Part shown: in pieces, positions 27,896 through 37,274 of the stretch
Layout: each line of letters opens with the position of its first letter
Position numbering within the stretch: position 1 is the first letter of the stretch
NCBI GenBank assembly: GCA_015057005.1
Contig: SVFF01000002.1
Location: 186,001 to 250,000 of the forward strand
Source of the DNA: Lachnospiraceae bacterium
GTDB lineage: Bacteria; Bacillota; Clostridia; Lachnospirales; Lachnospiraceae
Length of the DNA: 64,000 bases
Direction: 5' to 3'
Notes under the pieces: generated by a model
What the model was told of the DNA's origin: nothing
The model's input: only the letters and a program-made list of their open reading frames with translations
Database searches by the model: none
Program-made: the position numbers and the translations under genes

Positions 27896-27924
27896 ATTAT
27901 ATCTTTTTTTCTGCTGTTTGGCAA
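27896..27924 (-). promoter_or_regulatory. sigma-A-type promoter of the tRNA gene
   Basis: On the minus strand: TTGCCA (27924-27919), a 17-base spacer and TATAAT (27901-27896). Transcription would start near 27889, about 28 bases before the tRNA. Confidence 0.7.
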
Positions 27925-28006
27925 TATTATTTTTACAATTTTTGCTCAGTGATTTTCCCAGGCTTTTTTGTGGAAGACACATATTTTCTGTTTCCATGCA
28001 GAAATG

Positions 28007-28966
28007 TTAACGTGCACCTTTATCGTACACTACCCCAAGGGCTCTCGGTGCACCGTTGTGTTTAGAGAAAATCACCAGTAAAAGCAATGTCAACAAGTAT
28101 GGCAGAATCATCACAAGATCCTGATAACTGCTGGGCATCTGCAAATTCTGCACCAAGCGATATCCACCGGAACGGGCAAACCCAAACAATAAACAAGCGC
28201 CCAATGTGGGCAAAATATGCCAATTGCCGAATATCATTGCCGCAATGGCCAGATAACCATAGCCAATATAATTCCCGGCTGAAAAGCTTGCTGAAACAGA
28301 ATAAGCAAAGCACATCCCACCAAGTCCGGCCAATGCTCCGCATATTAAAATTGCCTTCAATCTTATCCGCAGCACATTACATCCTGCGGCATCTACAGCT
28401 TGGGGATTGTCGCCACAGGCACGCAGATGCATTCCAAAGCGCATTTTATACAGCAAAAACCACGCTGCAAGTGCTATGAACACTATCACGATCTCAAATG
28501 GATAGATGTCCGTAAAAACTGCTCCCAACAGCGGAATTTCCGAAACGACAGGCACCGTAATCCTTCGCGAAACCGTTAATGTTAATTTGTCTGACGCAGC
28601 ATTAAATAAAATCCGATTCAGTATTTTGGTGAAATATGCAGTCAGGGCCATAGCCATAATATTCACCACCACACCGCTGATTACCTGATTGGCATTGCAC
28701 TTCAGACAAAGAAAAGCATGCAGCAGGGAAAATAATGCTCCGCCGATTCCGGCGAATAACAACGTCAAATAAAAAACCTTACCTGAATTCAAAGACCAAA
28801 GCTCAGTAAAAATCACAGCACTTAAAGCTCCTGAAAATGCTCCAAATCCCTGCAGCCCTTCCACAGCCAGCATTGTGACACCTGATTTTTCACAATAAAT
28901 ACCACCGATTGCCATGATAAACAGAGGCAGTGCAAAGGATAAACCATCGATTATTATGATATCCAT
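28007..28966 (-). CDS. BMP-type ABC transporter permease (NupQ-like)
   Basis: A 319-residue permease of the branched-chain/ribose class (NupQ/YufQ-like), the second membrane subunit of the importer. About eight membrane segments are visible. A typical ALPLFIMAIGGIYCEKSGVTMLAVEG start is split across TM1 and its loop, and later GANQVISG-like (NANQVISGVVVNIMA) and CGDNPQAVDAAG blocks match the family. It starts three bases after the first permease and has AGGAGGTAGAGG before its ATG. It is the last gene of the operon. Confidence 0.88.
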   Translation of the reverse strand: MDIIIIDGLSFALPLFIMAIGGIYCEKSGVTMLAVEGLQGFGAFSGALSAVIFTELWSLNSGKVFYLTLLFAGIGGALFSLLHAFLCLKCNANQVISGVVVNIMAMALTAYFTKILNRILFNAASDKLTLTVSRRITVPVVSEIPLLGAVFTDIYPFEIVIVFIALAAWFLLYKMRFGMHLRACGDNPQAVDAAGCNVLRIRLKAILICGALAGLGGMCFAYSVSASFSAGNYIGYGYLAIAAMIFGNWHILPTLGACLLFGFARSGGYRLVQNLQMPSSYQDLVMILPYLLTLLLLVIFSKHNGAPRALGVVYDKGAR

Positions 28967-28969
28967 CCT

Positions 28970-30043
28970 CTACCTCCTTTTTCTTTTCCATAAAGACATC
29001 ATATTGCAAGTGCTGAATACCAAAATGATACCAATGATCACTGAGGCGATCTCCGGATCCACTCCTGCAGCTGATTTCATGTATGTGCTTCCCTTTCCGA
29101 TCATACTGATCAGCATAGTGGCAAAGAGAATACCCACGGGATGATTCCCTCCAAGGAGAGATACAGCCACTGCATCAAATCCTGTACTCACCAAAACTCT
29201 GGGCTGTATGGATCCTACGTATCCCAAATAATAAGAAACGCCTGCCAAACCAGCCAGCATCCCCGAGATAGTCATCGCTGTCACCATACTGCTTCCCACT
29301 TTAATTCCTGCATATTTTGCCCCGGTGGGCGAAAATCCTACCGCCTTCAGTTCATACCCAAGTTTTGTCTTTTGAAACAAAAACCAGACCAGAATCACAG
29401 CCCCAAGAGCCGGTACTACCGCCAAAGGCAAGTCCATTTTTAAATTACCTGCCTGTACATCTACCAGTGTCAATCTGGCCGCCTGAGAAATAGCCCGTGA
29501 TTGCCTGGAAACCGGATCCACAAAAAATATATAAATAAAGAAACTGATCACATACTGAAAAATATAGTTAAACATAATAGAAGACACCACTTCATTGACC
29601 TGAAAACGATGCTTCAGCACACCCAGCAGCCCCCCGGTCAAACCACCAACAGCCATACCGATCAAAATAACAAGAGGCTTAGCCAATATGGCATTAAGCG
29701 AACTGTATCCTACGATAACGCTGGCGCTGAAACCGGCTACCAGCATCTGCCCTGATACGCCAATATTGAACAAACCGGCCCTGAGCGCCACAGCCACTGC
29801 CAGCGCCGCAAAGATCATCGGCGTCAGGAAATTTACATATCCCAGGAAGTCCGTCAACATATTTTTGTACCCTGCATAAGTGGCTTTGGGCGCAAGACCA
29901 CTGCCCTGAAGCAATGCATAAAAAGCCTTAAAAGGATTGGAGCCGGTGACAGCAATAATAACACCTGCCACTACCAGACTGGTAACAATGGCAACCAGAG
30001 GCAATATTCTTTTCTCTGAAAATAAAATGCTACGCTTCTCCAT
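28970..30043 (-). CDS. BMP-type ABC transporter permease (NupP-like)
   Basis: A 357-residue permease (NupP/YufP-like), the first membrane subunit. TM1 is at about residues 14-34. The family block LRAGLFNIGVSGQMLVAGFSA is split between TMs, and GFSPTGAKYAGIKV is the conserved cytosolic loop that meets the ATPase. The ATG overlaps the end of the ATPase gene by 14 bases, so translation is probably coupled. With the second permease it forms the channel for nucleoside-like substrates. Confidence 0.88.
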   Translation of the reverse strand: MEKRSILFSEKRILPLVAIVTSLVVAGVIIAVTGSNPFKAFYALLQGSGLAPKATYAGYKNMLTDFLGYVNFLTPMIFAALAVAVALRAGLFNIGVSGQMLVAGFSASVIVGYSSLNAILAKPLVILIGMAVGGLTGGLLGVLKHRFQVNEVVSSIMFNYIFQYVISFFIYIFFVDPVSRQSRAISQAARLTLVDVQAGNLKMDLPLAVVPALGAVILVWFLFQKTKLGYELKAVGFSPTGAKYAGIKVGSSMVTAMTISGMLAGLAGVSYYLGYVGSIQPRVLVSTGFDAVAVSLLGGNHPVGILFATMLISMIGKGSTYMKSAAGVDPEIASVIIGIILVFSTCNMMSLWKRKRR

Positions 30044-31577
30044 CCGTTTCCTTCACCCCCATCATGAATTCCCCAACCTGATTGGTCGTAAGCGTTTCAG
30101 CCGGAGCTGTTTTCTGAATGCTCCCATTGTAGATAACTGCGATGGTGTCAGCACAGTTCATAATCTCGTCAAGTTCCAAAGAAACCAAAAGAATAGCTTT
30201 GCCACGGTCACGTTCTTTGACCATTTGTTTGTGAATATTTTCGATGGCACCGATATCCAATCCTCTTGTAGGCTGTACAAAGATTAAAAGCTGTGCATCC
30301 TGTTCGATCTCTCTGGCAATGATGGCCTTCTGTTGATTACCTCCGCTCATGGACCGCACCACCGTATCACACCCCCGCCCACAACGGATATCATACTTTT
30401 CTATCAATTTTCTGCTGTTTTCCCGAAAAACCTTCTGATCCAATATGCCGCTTTTACAAAAAGGCTCTTTAAAAAAACCTCGAAGTCCCAGATTTTCCGC
30501 CAGCGTAAAATCAAGAATCAAGCCGTAATGCTGTCTGTCCTCAGGGATATAAGAAATCCCCTCCAGCGCTCGCCTACGTACAGAAAGACCGGTAATATCC
30601 TTCCCTTGCAACAAAATGCGCCCTGAAGATACCGGCGTAAGTCCGGCAACCGCATCTGCCAGTTCCACTTGACCATTACCTGCCACTCCGGCAACAGCCA
30701 GGATTTCTCCCTCATGTACCTCCAAAGAAACATCTTTTACCACCTGCACCCGCTGCTCATTAAAAATATTGACATGCTCCAGTTGTAGTACTGTTTTTCC
30801 AGTTTCCCCCGCTCTTTTCTTTCTGACGTGAAATGCAACCTCCCGCCCTATCATCAGGTTCGCCATAGTCTTTGTGTCCGTTTCTGCCACATCCAACACA
30901 GCAATCAACTTTCCGTGATTCATGATCCCACAACGGTCCGCTATTTTTTTGATTTCTTCCAACTTGTGGGTAATCAAAATGATCGTCTTACCGTTCTCCC
31001 GCATTCCATTGATGATATCAAGCAAAAAAAGAATCTCCTGGGGAGTCAGCACTGCCGTAGGTTCATCAAAAATTAAAATCTCTGCATCTCTGTAAAGCAT
31101 TTTCAAGATTTCCACTCTCTGCCTCGCAGACACATTCATTCTGCTCACAATATCGGTAGGATTCACTGCCAGACCATATTTTTCCGAAAGGCTTCTAACC
31201 TCGCTATTGGCTTTCCGCTTATGATAAATCGAGAAAGCACCAAAAAACTTCCTCATGGGTTCTCTTCCCAGGACAATATTTTCTGCCACCGTATAATTCG
31301 ATATTAATTTAAAATGCTGGTGAACCATGCCGATATTCAAAGCTGCCGCATGATTAGGAGATTTCAGAGCCACCTTTTCTCCACGGACAAATATTTCCCC
31401 CTCATCCGGCTCGTACATTCCGAAAAGCATACTCATCAAAGTGGATTTCCCGGCACCGTTTTCCCCTAAAATAGCAAATATCTCTCCCTTTTTGATCTGC
31501 AGACTTACATCATCATTTGCCACGATTCCCGGAAACCGTTTGGTGATATGCTTCATTTCCACAATATATTCCGACAT
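30030..31577 (-). CDS. BMP-type ABC transporter ATPase, two domains (NupO-like)
   Basis: A 515-residue protein with two fused ATPase domains. The first has Walker A GENGAGKST (about residues 37-45) and Walker B LIFDEPTAVLT. The second has a degenerate Walker A (GVAGNGQVE), a signature MSGGNQQK and Walker B LLIFVQPTRGLD, in which the expected DEPTRGLD is altered at the Asp-Glu positions, as in many sugar/nucleoside ATPases of this class. GGGGGA precedes the ATG at 31575-31577. It drives the two permeases encoded downstream. Confidence 0.92.
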   Translation of the reverse strand: MSEYIVEMKHITKRFPGIVANDDVSLQIKKGEIFAILGENGAGKSTLMSMLFGMYEPDEGEIFVRGEKVALKSPNHAAALNIGMVHQHFKLISNYTVAENIVLGREPMRKFFGAFSIYHKRKANSEVRSLSEKYGLAVNPTDIVSRMNVSARQRVEILKMLYRDAEILIFDEPTAVLTPQEILFLLDIINGMRENGKTIILITHKLEEIKKIADRCGIMNHGKLIAVLDVAETDTKTMANLMIGREVAFHVRKKRAGETGKTVLQLEHVNIFNEQRVQVVKDVSLEVHEGEILAVAGVAGNGQVELADAVAGLTPVSSGRILLQGKDITGLSVRRRALEGISYIPEDRQHYGLILDFTLAENLGLRGFFKEPFCKSGILDQKVFRENSRKLIEKYDIRCGRGCDTVVRSMSGGNQQKAIIAREIEQDAQLLIFVQPTRGLDIGAIENIHKQMVKERDRGKAILLVSLELDEIMNCADTIAVIYNGSIQKTAPAETLTTNQVGEFMMGVKETDGEA

Positions 31578-31641
31578 AGTTCCCCCATCTTATCTACATA
31601 CGGTTTTTCTGTTTGCCTTCACCCCATAAAAAATCCAATTC

Positions 31642-32862
31642 TTACCAGGAAAAACTTTCAGGTGTCACACCGTTAAAATTAGCTGCCGGTACGATAACAC
31701 CTGCCTTTACCTGGGCTTCAGCTTCATCTACAGCCGCAATAGTTTCTTCAGACAACTGACAACGACCTGCCTTTTTCACATATCCGGTGGCATCATCTGC
31801 CGCAGTCAGTATCACGTTTTGTCCTGCAAAGCTGCCGTCTTTTACTGTATTTAATACTTTATATACGGTATCATGCATCTTCTTTAAAGCTGAAGTCAGT
31901 ACTACATTGCTCTCACCGTTTGCTCCGTCGTCATACTGATCTACATCACAACCAATGACCAGAACGCCTTCCGCCTCTTTGGCTGCGGTGAACACGCCAC
32001 TTCCGGAACCGCCTGCAGCAACCAGCATAACATCTACGCCGGCGTCGATCAGAGCATTCCCCAGCACTTTTCCGGTGGCTGCATCAGAAAAATCTCCCAC
32101 ATAATTGCCGCCCACATTAGCCCCGGTTACATCTGTTCCCGCATAGGATGCCAATTCTACCAATTCTGCATTCGCTTCATGCACTTCATTTGCATATTTT
32201 ACACCGCATTCAAAACCATACTGGTAATTTACGTTGGAGGGATATGCAATGCCATTCACTACTGCCACCTTTCCGGTTACCGTAGATAACGCTGCCGCCA
32301 CACCTGCATAAAAACCACTTTCCTGCTCTGCATAATATGCAGCATAGACATTATCGATGATCTGCTCTGCCGTCACCTCCACGCCGTCCACGGAAGGCCA
32401 GGCATCAATCAAAATAAACTTGGTATCAGGATTATCCAGGGCCAAATTACCGATTCCTGCAAACTGGAATCCACAGCAGACAATTACATCATAATCTGCT
32501 ACCACATCAGCCACTGCCTGTACCGCTGCAGCACTGTCTCCGGTCTCCTCCCGGATCGGAGTAATCGTCACACCGGGGTTTTCTTCTATAAATGTAAGAA
32601 CACCACTATAAATATCTTGATTAAAATTTCCGTCATCAACGCCGGAAGGGCTGGATACAATTGCAACTTTAAATTCTGCTGCATTTCCTTCTGTGATTAC
32701 AGATTCCTTTCCGGTCTCGTTTGTGGTTTCTGTTTTAGTATCTTCAGCAATCTCATTTACCGTTCCTGTCTCCTGTTCTTTTGTGTCCTCATTACCACCT
32801 CCGCAGGCTGTCGCTACAAGTGTCATCATTAACGTAAGAACAAGTGCCAATACTTTTTTCAT
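31642..32862 (-). CDS. BMP family lipoprotein (nucleoside-binding)
   Basis: A 406-residue substrate-binding lipoprotein of the BMP/Med/PnrA family, which in characterised members binds purine nucleosides. The signal peptide runs from residue 1 to 19 and the lipobox VATAC puts the lipid-modified Cys at residue 20. A Thr/Glu-rich linker (about 22-60) follows. The binding domain begins at about 67 (FKVAIVSSPSGVDDGNFNQ) and includes VVCCGFQFAG and VMLVAAGGSGSGVF. CGGGAGG precedes the ATG. It is the first gene of the four-gene importer operon, typical for the most highly expressed subunit. Confidence 0.92.
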   Translation of the reverse strand: MKKVLALVLTLMMTLVATACGGGNEDTKEQETGTVNEIAEDTKTETTNETGKESVITEGNAAEFKVAIVSSPSGVDDGNFNQDIYSGVLTFIEENPGVTITPIREETGDSAAAVQAVADVVADYDVIVCCGFQFAGIGNLALDNPDTKFILIDAWPSVDGVEVTAEQIIDNVYAAYYAEQESGFYAGVAAALSTVTGKVAVVNGIAYPSNVNYQYGFECGVKYANEVHEANAELVELASYAGTDVTGANVGGNYVGDFSDAATGKVLGNALIDAGVDVMLVAAGGSGSGVFTAAKEAEGVLVIGCDVDQYDDGANGESNVVLTSALKKMHDTVYKVLNTVKDGSFAGQNVILTAADDATGYVKKAGRCQLSEETIAAVDEAEAQVKAGVIVPAANFNGVTPESFSW

Positions 32863-32916
32863 CCTTTTCCTCCCGATTTTCGGATTTTACTGTTCAAACT
32901 GTCAAATCATGTATGC

Positions 32917-32956
32917 AAAAAGTCCTGTCTTCATCATGAATGATGAAAACAGGACT
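32917..32956 (-). terminator. rho-independent terminator after DUF1015 gene
   Basis: A 17-base inverted repeat (32921-32937 / 32940-32956) with one mismatch and a very tight loop, followed on the minus strand by five T residues. It separates the DUF1015 gene from the BMP operon and lies about 55 bases before the BMP start codon. Confidence 0.85.
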
Positions 32957-33055
32957 TCCACACCACAATTTACACAGGGATGATACCATTCCTTTTGTAA
33001 AATAGCAAACCGTATACTCTTTTCTTTACGATTCCATTACATACGTACACTATGC

Positions 33056-34294
33056 TTAGGACAGATCATGCAGGAACAATCCGCTTCGAAGCTTGGGTTC
33101 AAACCAGGTGGACTTGGGAGGCATCAGTTTGGATGCGTCCGCCACATCAAAAAGTTCCTGAATGGAAGTAGGATGCATGGCAAAAGCCACCTTCATATCC
33201 GTGTTAACCCGGCGCTCCAACTCCTTCAATCCGCGAATACCTCCCGCGAAATCAATACGGGTATCTGTTTTGGGATCATGAATCCCCAAAATAGGCGCCA
33301 GCAAATAATCCTGCAGAATGGATACATCCAATCCTGCCACCGGGTCATCTTTTACAATTTCCGGTTTCGCAGTCAGACAGTACCATGTTCCCTCCAGAAA
33401 CATACCGAAACATCCCTTACGCTCAGGCCGGTATGCATCCGTGCCTTTTTCTGTCACATCAAAATATACGGAAACCTTCTCCAGAAACTCCTGGGCAGTC
33501 ATACCATTCAGATCTCTTATCACACGGTTATAGTCCATGATCCGCAGTTCCTCGTCAGGGAACAATACGGACAGGAAGAAATTAAATTCCTCTTCACCGG
33601 TATAATCCGGATACTGGGCCCGTCTCTTCTGGCCTACCTTTAACGCAGAAGCACAGCGGTGGTGCCCGTCTGCTATGTAGATTGCTGTTATTGTTCCGAA
33701 AATTTCATGTATCCGTGCAATCTTTTCTTCTTCATCTACCACCCAAACACGATGTCTGATACCATCATCAGACACAAAATCATATAATGCAGGGGCATTT
33801 TTTGCTTCAGCAATCAATTCACGCAGACTGTCTTTCGCCCGATATGCCAGGAAAATAGGACCCGTCTGCATATTGCACACATCCACATGATTGATTCTGT
33901 CCAGTTCTTTGTCCGCTCTGGTCAATTCATGCTTTTTTATCAGATTGTTATTGTAATCATCAATAGAGGCACAAGCAACGATTCCGGTCTGGGAGCGCTC
34001 ACCCATGGTCTGCTCATAGAGATAATAACAGGGCTTTTCCTCCTGTACAAAACGTCCCTGTGCAATCTGCTCCTGTATCATATCCCGGGCTTTTTCATAA
34101 ACCTGAGGCGCATAAATATCTGTACCGGGGGCAAACTGGGTCTCCGCACGGTCAATTGCCAGGAAAGAATACGGGTTCTGCTGTACCACAACACGAGCCT
34201 CATCTCTGTTGTACACATCATAAGGAAGGGCGGCTATTCTTTCCACATATTCAAGTGAAGGGCGATATGCCCGAAAAGGTCTGATTTCTGCCAT
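33056..34294 (-). CDS. DUF1015 family protein
   Basis: A 412-residue protein of the DUF1015 family (COG4198), whose function is not established. Its start MAEIRPFRAYRPS is typical. A KKHELT...DR segment around residues 120-135 and the IADGHHRCASAL motif at about 207-218 are conserved. The DGHHR element resembles the active-site loop of ParB/Srx-fold proteins, which include free serine kinases such as SerK. The gene lies downstream of serC-serA, a neighbourhood known in other Clostridia, so a role in serine or phosphoserine metabolism is a reasonable inference. I chose the second ATG (34292-34294), twelve bases after AGAGG, over the ATG at 34306. Confidence 0.88.
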   Translation of the reverse strand: MAEIRPFRAYRPSLEYVERIAALPYDVYNRDEARVVVQQNPYSFLAIDRAETQFAPGTDIYAPQVYEKARDMIQEQIAQGRFVQEEKPCYYLYEQTMGERSQTGIVACASIDDYNNNLIKKHELTRADKELDRINHVDVCNMQTGPIFLAYRAKDSLRELIAEAKNAPALYDFVSDDGIRHRVWVVDEEEKIARIHEIFGTITAIYIADGHHRCASALKVGQKRRAQYPDYTGEEEFNFFLSVLFPDEELRIMDYNRVIRDLNGMTAQEFLEKVSVYFDVTEKGTDAYRPERKGCFGMFLEGTWYCLTAKPEIVKDDPVAGLDVSILQDYLLAPILGIHDPKTDTRIDFAGGIRGLKELERRVNTDMKVAFAMHPTSIQELFDVADASKLMPPKSTWFEPKLRSGLFLHDLS

Positions 34295-34365
34295 AACATG
34301 CAACATCCTCTCTAAAGGAATTTTGTCTTATGGTATCACACACACACCAAATTAGCAAGAAGTAC

Positions 34366-34394
34366 TTGCCCACCCATGCTACATTTGATATAAT
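34366..34394 (+). promoter_or_regulatory. sigma-A-type promoter of the 92-residue gene
   Basis: TTGCCC (34366-34371), 17-base spacer and TATAAT (34389-34394). It points at the small gene starting at 34451. A second TATAAT lies at 34413 without a good -35. Confidence 0.6.
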
Positions 34395-34450
34395 TTCCTA
34401 AAGCTGACCAGGTATAATAGACAAACAACCATAGAAAGAAGGATTACAAA

Positions 34451-34729
34451 ATGACTGCTGAACAGAAAGAATTTTTAGCCCGCATCAACAACTATGCCAA
34501 TCAGGTCATGGGCGATATCGACCCCCAGAAGGTGCGCGTCTCCGTGCAGTTGGATAATCTCCGCCCCATCATGGAAGAAATTGCTGCCGAGAAAAACATG
34601 AGCCTGACCGATGTTTTCATCATGTATATGGACCTCCAGAGCGAAGCCTCCCTTCGCTCCGAGCAGAAACTGAAAGAAGAACTGCAGGATATCAATCAGG
34701 GAGACGGTACTCCGTTTTTGTTCCGCTAA
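34451..34729 (+). CDS. small protein of unknown function
   Basis: A 92-residue, probably cytosolic helical protein with no cysteine, signal peptide or membrane segment. The N-terminal half (EQKEFLARINNYANQVMGDI, residues 4-23) and the C-terminal SEASLRSEQKLKEELQDI look helical; the ending GTPFLFR is unusual. It has a well-placed GAAGGA before the ATG, its own consensus promoter and a strong terminator, so I regard it as real. It is oriented opposite to the serA and DUF1015 genes that flank it. I do not recognise a family. Confidence 0.7.
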   Translation: MTAEQKEFLARINNYANQVMGDIDPQKVRVSVQLDNLRPIMEEIAAEKNMSLTDVFIMYMDLQSEASLRSEQKLKEELQDINQGDGTPFLFR

Positions 34730-34768
34730 TAACTTACCCTTGTATATATGCACCTCTTTCATGAGCAA

Positions 34769-34799
34769 AAAATGGACTGTTGCAACAACAGTCCATTTT
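34769..34799. terminator. bidirectional terminator
   Basis: Perfect 14-base stem AAAATGGACTGTTG (34769-34782) / CAACAGTCCATTTT (34786-34799) with loop CAA. It closes both the small plus-strand gene and the convergent serA gene. Confidence 0.9.
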
Positions 34800-34810
34800 C
34801 TTATCAATAA

Positions 34811-35974
34811 TTATTTCACTACTCTCACGCGGAATACGCCGTCAATCTTCTCCAGCGCCGCAATAATATCATTAGGCACATGTGCCTCCACATCCATCAT
34901 GGTATATGCCACATCACCCTTGGATTTGTTGGTCAGGTCACTGATATTGATGCCCTTGCCGCCCAATTCTGCAGTGAACTGGGTAATCATGTTGGCAATA
35001 TTCTTGTGGTAAATGGCGATTCTTCCTTCCTTGGTGCATACGCCCATATCACAGGCAGGATAATTCACGCTGTTCTTGATATTACCGTTTTCCAGATAGT
35101 CCATCAACTCCAGAACTGCCATCTTTGCACAGTTGTCTTCGGATTCTTCCGTGCTGGCGCCCAGATGAGGAATTACAATACAGCCCTCTACGCCTGCTGT
35201 GGTAGGATTGGGAAAATCGGACACGTATCTGTGAACCTTGCCGGCTTTAATCGCCTCAATCACTTCCGCCTCGTTTACAAGCAGATCTCTGGCAAAGTTC
35301 AGGATAACAACGCCATCCTTCATTTTGTTGATCGCATCCTTGCCGATATAACCCTTGGTGGACTCCATAAGAGGCACGTGAATGGTGATATAATCACACT
35401 GGGAATAAATATCATCCACATTAAAAGCGTGCTTTACTTCCTTATTCAGACTCCATGCTGCATTTACAGACACATAAGGGTCATAGCCCATTACTTCCAT
35501 ACCGAAATGACGGGCCAAATTGGCAACCTTTACGCCGATGGCACCAAGACCGATTACGCCCAGTTTCTTGCCGAAAAGCTCGGTACCTGCAAATTTCTTC
35601 TTTTCTTTTTCAGCAACTTTGGCAATGTTGTCATCGCCCACATCGGATTTTACCCACTCAATACCGCCCACAACATCTCTGGCAGCAAGAAGCATTCCTA
35701 AAATAACCAGTTCTTTTACACCGTTTGCGTTGGCACCGGGGGTGTTAAATACCACGATACCTTTCTCAGCACATTTATCCAAAGGAATATTGTTTACACC
35801 GGCACCGGCTCTGGCTACACCCACAAGCTTATCGGGCAGCTCCATGTCATGCATGGACGCGCTTCTCACCAGAATAGCATCAGCATCATTGATATCCTGT
35901 GTCAGCTGATAATTCTCTGTTAAATTTTCCAATCCAACTTTTGAAATCGGATTCAGGCAATTTATTTGGAACAT
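34811..35974 (-). CDS. serA: D-3-phosphoglycerate dehydrogenase
   Basis: Oxidises 3-phosphoglycerate with NAD, the first step of serine synthesis. It has 387 residues. The substrate domain includes VARAGAGVNNI (about 53-63) and NTPGANANGVKE. The NAD motif GLGAIG is at residues 142-147. The catalytic Arg is in LNFARDLLVNE and the Glu/His pair follows in VIPHLGASTEES. The C-terminal ~75 residues form an ACT domain (GKGINISDLTNKSKGDVAYTMMD split across strand and loop), suggesting feedback by serine. It follows serC by 27 bases. Confidence 0.95.
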   Translation of the reverse strand: MFQINCLNPISKVGLENLTENYQLTQDINDADAILVRSASMHDMELPDKLVGVARAGAGVNNIPLDKCAEKGIVVFNTPGANANGVKELVILGMLLAARDVVGGIEWVKSDVGDDNIAKVAEKEKKKFAGTELFGKKLGVIGLGAIGVKVANLARHFGMEVMGYDPYVSVNAAWSLNKEVKHAFNVDDIYSQCDYITIHVPLMESTKGYIGKDAINKMKDGVVILNFARDLLVNEAEVIEAIKAGKVHRYVSDFPNPTTAGVEGCIVIPHLGASTEESEDNCAKMAVLELMDYLENGNIKNSVNYPACDMGVCTKEGRIAIYHKNIANMITQFTAELGGKGINISDLTNKSKGDVAYTMMDVEAHVPNDIIAALEKIDGVFRVRVVK

Positions 35975-36001
35975 TTTATTTTCTCACTTTCTATTTCCTC
36001 T

Positions 36002-37084
36002 TTATGCATTCTCTTCCTCGAACTTCTTCATGAAGGCTACCAGCTTCTCAACGCCTTCGATGGGCATTGCATTGTAAATGCTGGCGCGCATGCCGCCTAC
36101 GCTTCTGTGACCTTTCAGATTCTCGAAGCCGGCCTCCTTGGACTCTTTCACGAACTTGGCATCCAACTCCGCACTTCCGGTTACAAAAGGTACATTCATT
36201 AGGGAACGGTCTTCTTTGCGTACAGTACCCTTGAACAGCTTGCTCTCATCCAGGAAATCATAGAGGATTTTAGCTTTCTTCTCATTATATTCTTTCATGG
36301 CCTGGAGACCACCATTCTTTTTCAGCCACTTGAATACTTTTCCGCAAATATAAATACCGTATGCGGGAGGGGTATTGTACAGAGACTCCGCATCTGCGTG
36401 AATCTTGTAGCGAAGCATGGTGGGCGTGCCGGGAAGCACATCCTCAGTGATCAAATCTTCACGGATGATCACGATCACCACACCGGCAGGACCGATGTTC
36501 TTCTGTACTCCGGCATAAATCATACCATATTGGGTCACATCTACAGGCTCGGATAAAATACAGCTGGACATATCAGACACAAGTACCTTGCCCTTGGTAT
36601 TAGGCAGAGTCTTAAACTTGGTGCCGTAAATAGTATTGTTTTCACAAATATATACATAGTCAGCATCATCACTGATTGGCAGATCAGAGCAATCTGGAAT
36701 ATAAGAGAAAGTCTCATCCTCAGAAGACGCAATCTTATTGGCTTTGCCGTACATGGAAGCTTCCTGGTAAGCTTTTTTCGCCCACTGGCCGGTCACAATA
36801 TAATCAGCCACTTTGTTCTTCATCAGATTCATGGGAATCATGGCAAACTGCTGGCTGGCACCACCCTGCAAAAACAGCACTTTATAATTGTCAGGGATAT
36901 TCATCAGGTCTCTTAAATCAGCCTCCGCATCCTTGATGATCTTGTCATATGCCTTGGAGCGGTGACTCATCTCCATTACAGACATTCCGGTTCCATTATA
37001 ATCAAGCATTTCCGCAGCTGCTTCCCGCAAAACCTCCTCAGGTAATACTGCAGGACCTGCAGAAAAATTATATACTCTGGACAT
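36002..37084 (-). CDS. serC: phosphoserine aminotransferase
   Basis: Transfers an amino group from glutamate to 3-phosphohydroxypyruvate, the second step of serine synthesis. From the ATG at 37082-37084 it has 360 residues; AAGGAGG lies upstream, and the open frame to 37147 is not part of the gene. The start MSRVYNFSAGPAVLPEEVL, the FLQGGASQQFAMIPMNL loop (about 71-87) and the PLP lysine Lys195 in AGVQKNIGPAG are visible. It uses pyridoxal phosphate and acts in the cytosol. serC and serA form an operon; no serB is near. Confidence 0.96.
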   Translation of the reverse strand: MSRVYNFSAGPAVLPEEVLREAAAEMLDYNGTGMSVMEMSHRSKAYDKIIKDAEADLRDLMNIPDNYKVLFLQGGASQQFAMIPMNLMKNKVADYIVTGQWAKKAYQEASMYGKANKIASSEDETFSYIPDCSDLPISDDADYVYICENNTIYGTKFKTLPNTKGKVLVSDMSSCILSEPVDVTQYGMIYAGVQKNIGPAGVVIVIIREDLITEDVLPGTPTMLRYKIHADAESLYNTPPAYGIYICGKVFKWLKKNGGLQAMKEYNEKKAKILYDFLDESKLFKGTVRKEDRSLMNVPFVTGSAELDAKFVKESKEAGFENLKGHRSVGGMRASIYNAMPIEGVEKLVAFMKKFEEENA

Positions 37085-37134
37085 TTCTAACTCCTCCTTG
37101 TTGCCAAAAAGCACAAAAATTATATATAAGCTAT

Positions 37135-37163
37135 AGGATATACCCACTTTCCACTTTAGTCAA
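37135..37163 (-). promoter_or_regulatory. possible promoter of serC-serA
   Basis: On the minus strand: TTGACT (37163-37158), a 17-base spacer and TATCCT (37140-37135), giving a leader of about 44 bases before serC. A second A/T box (TATAAT near 37121) lacks a matching -35. I see no riboswitch or T-box in this region. Confidence 0.45.
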
Positions 37164-37274
37164 CTGCATCATTAAAATATTTTCATTTTGTATGCAGCTG
37201 GCGGACATTTTGATTTGATTTGTGCACACAACGCGGTGGCTCGCGAAACAATGAATAAAATATATCAACCATTC

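Noticed and set aside
32957..33055. purine riboswitch upstream of the nucleoside importer
   Set aside because: None of the conserved purine riboswitch core sequences is present; the strong hairpin at 32917-32956 fits a plain terminator for the preceding DUF1015 gene.
37164..37203. CAACTGCAT/ATGCAGCTG inverted repeat as a terminator after the L,D-transpeptidase gene
   Set aside because: It pairs with one G-U, but the loop is long and no T-tract follows on the minus strand.
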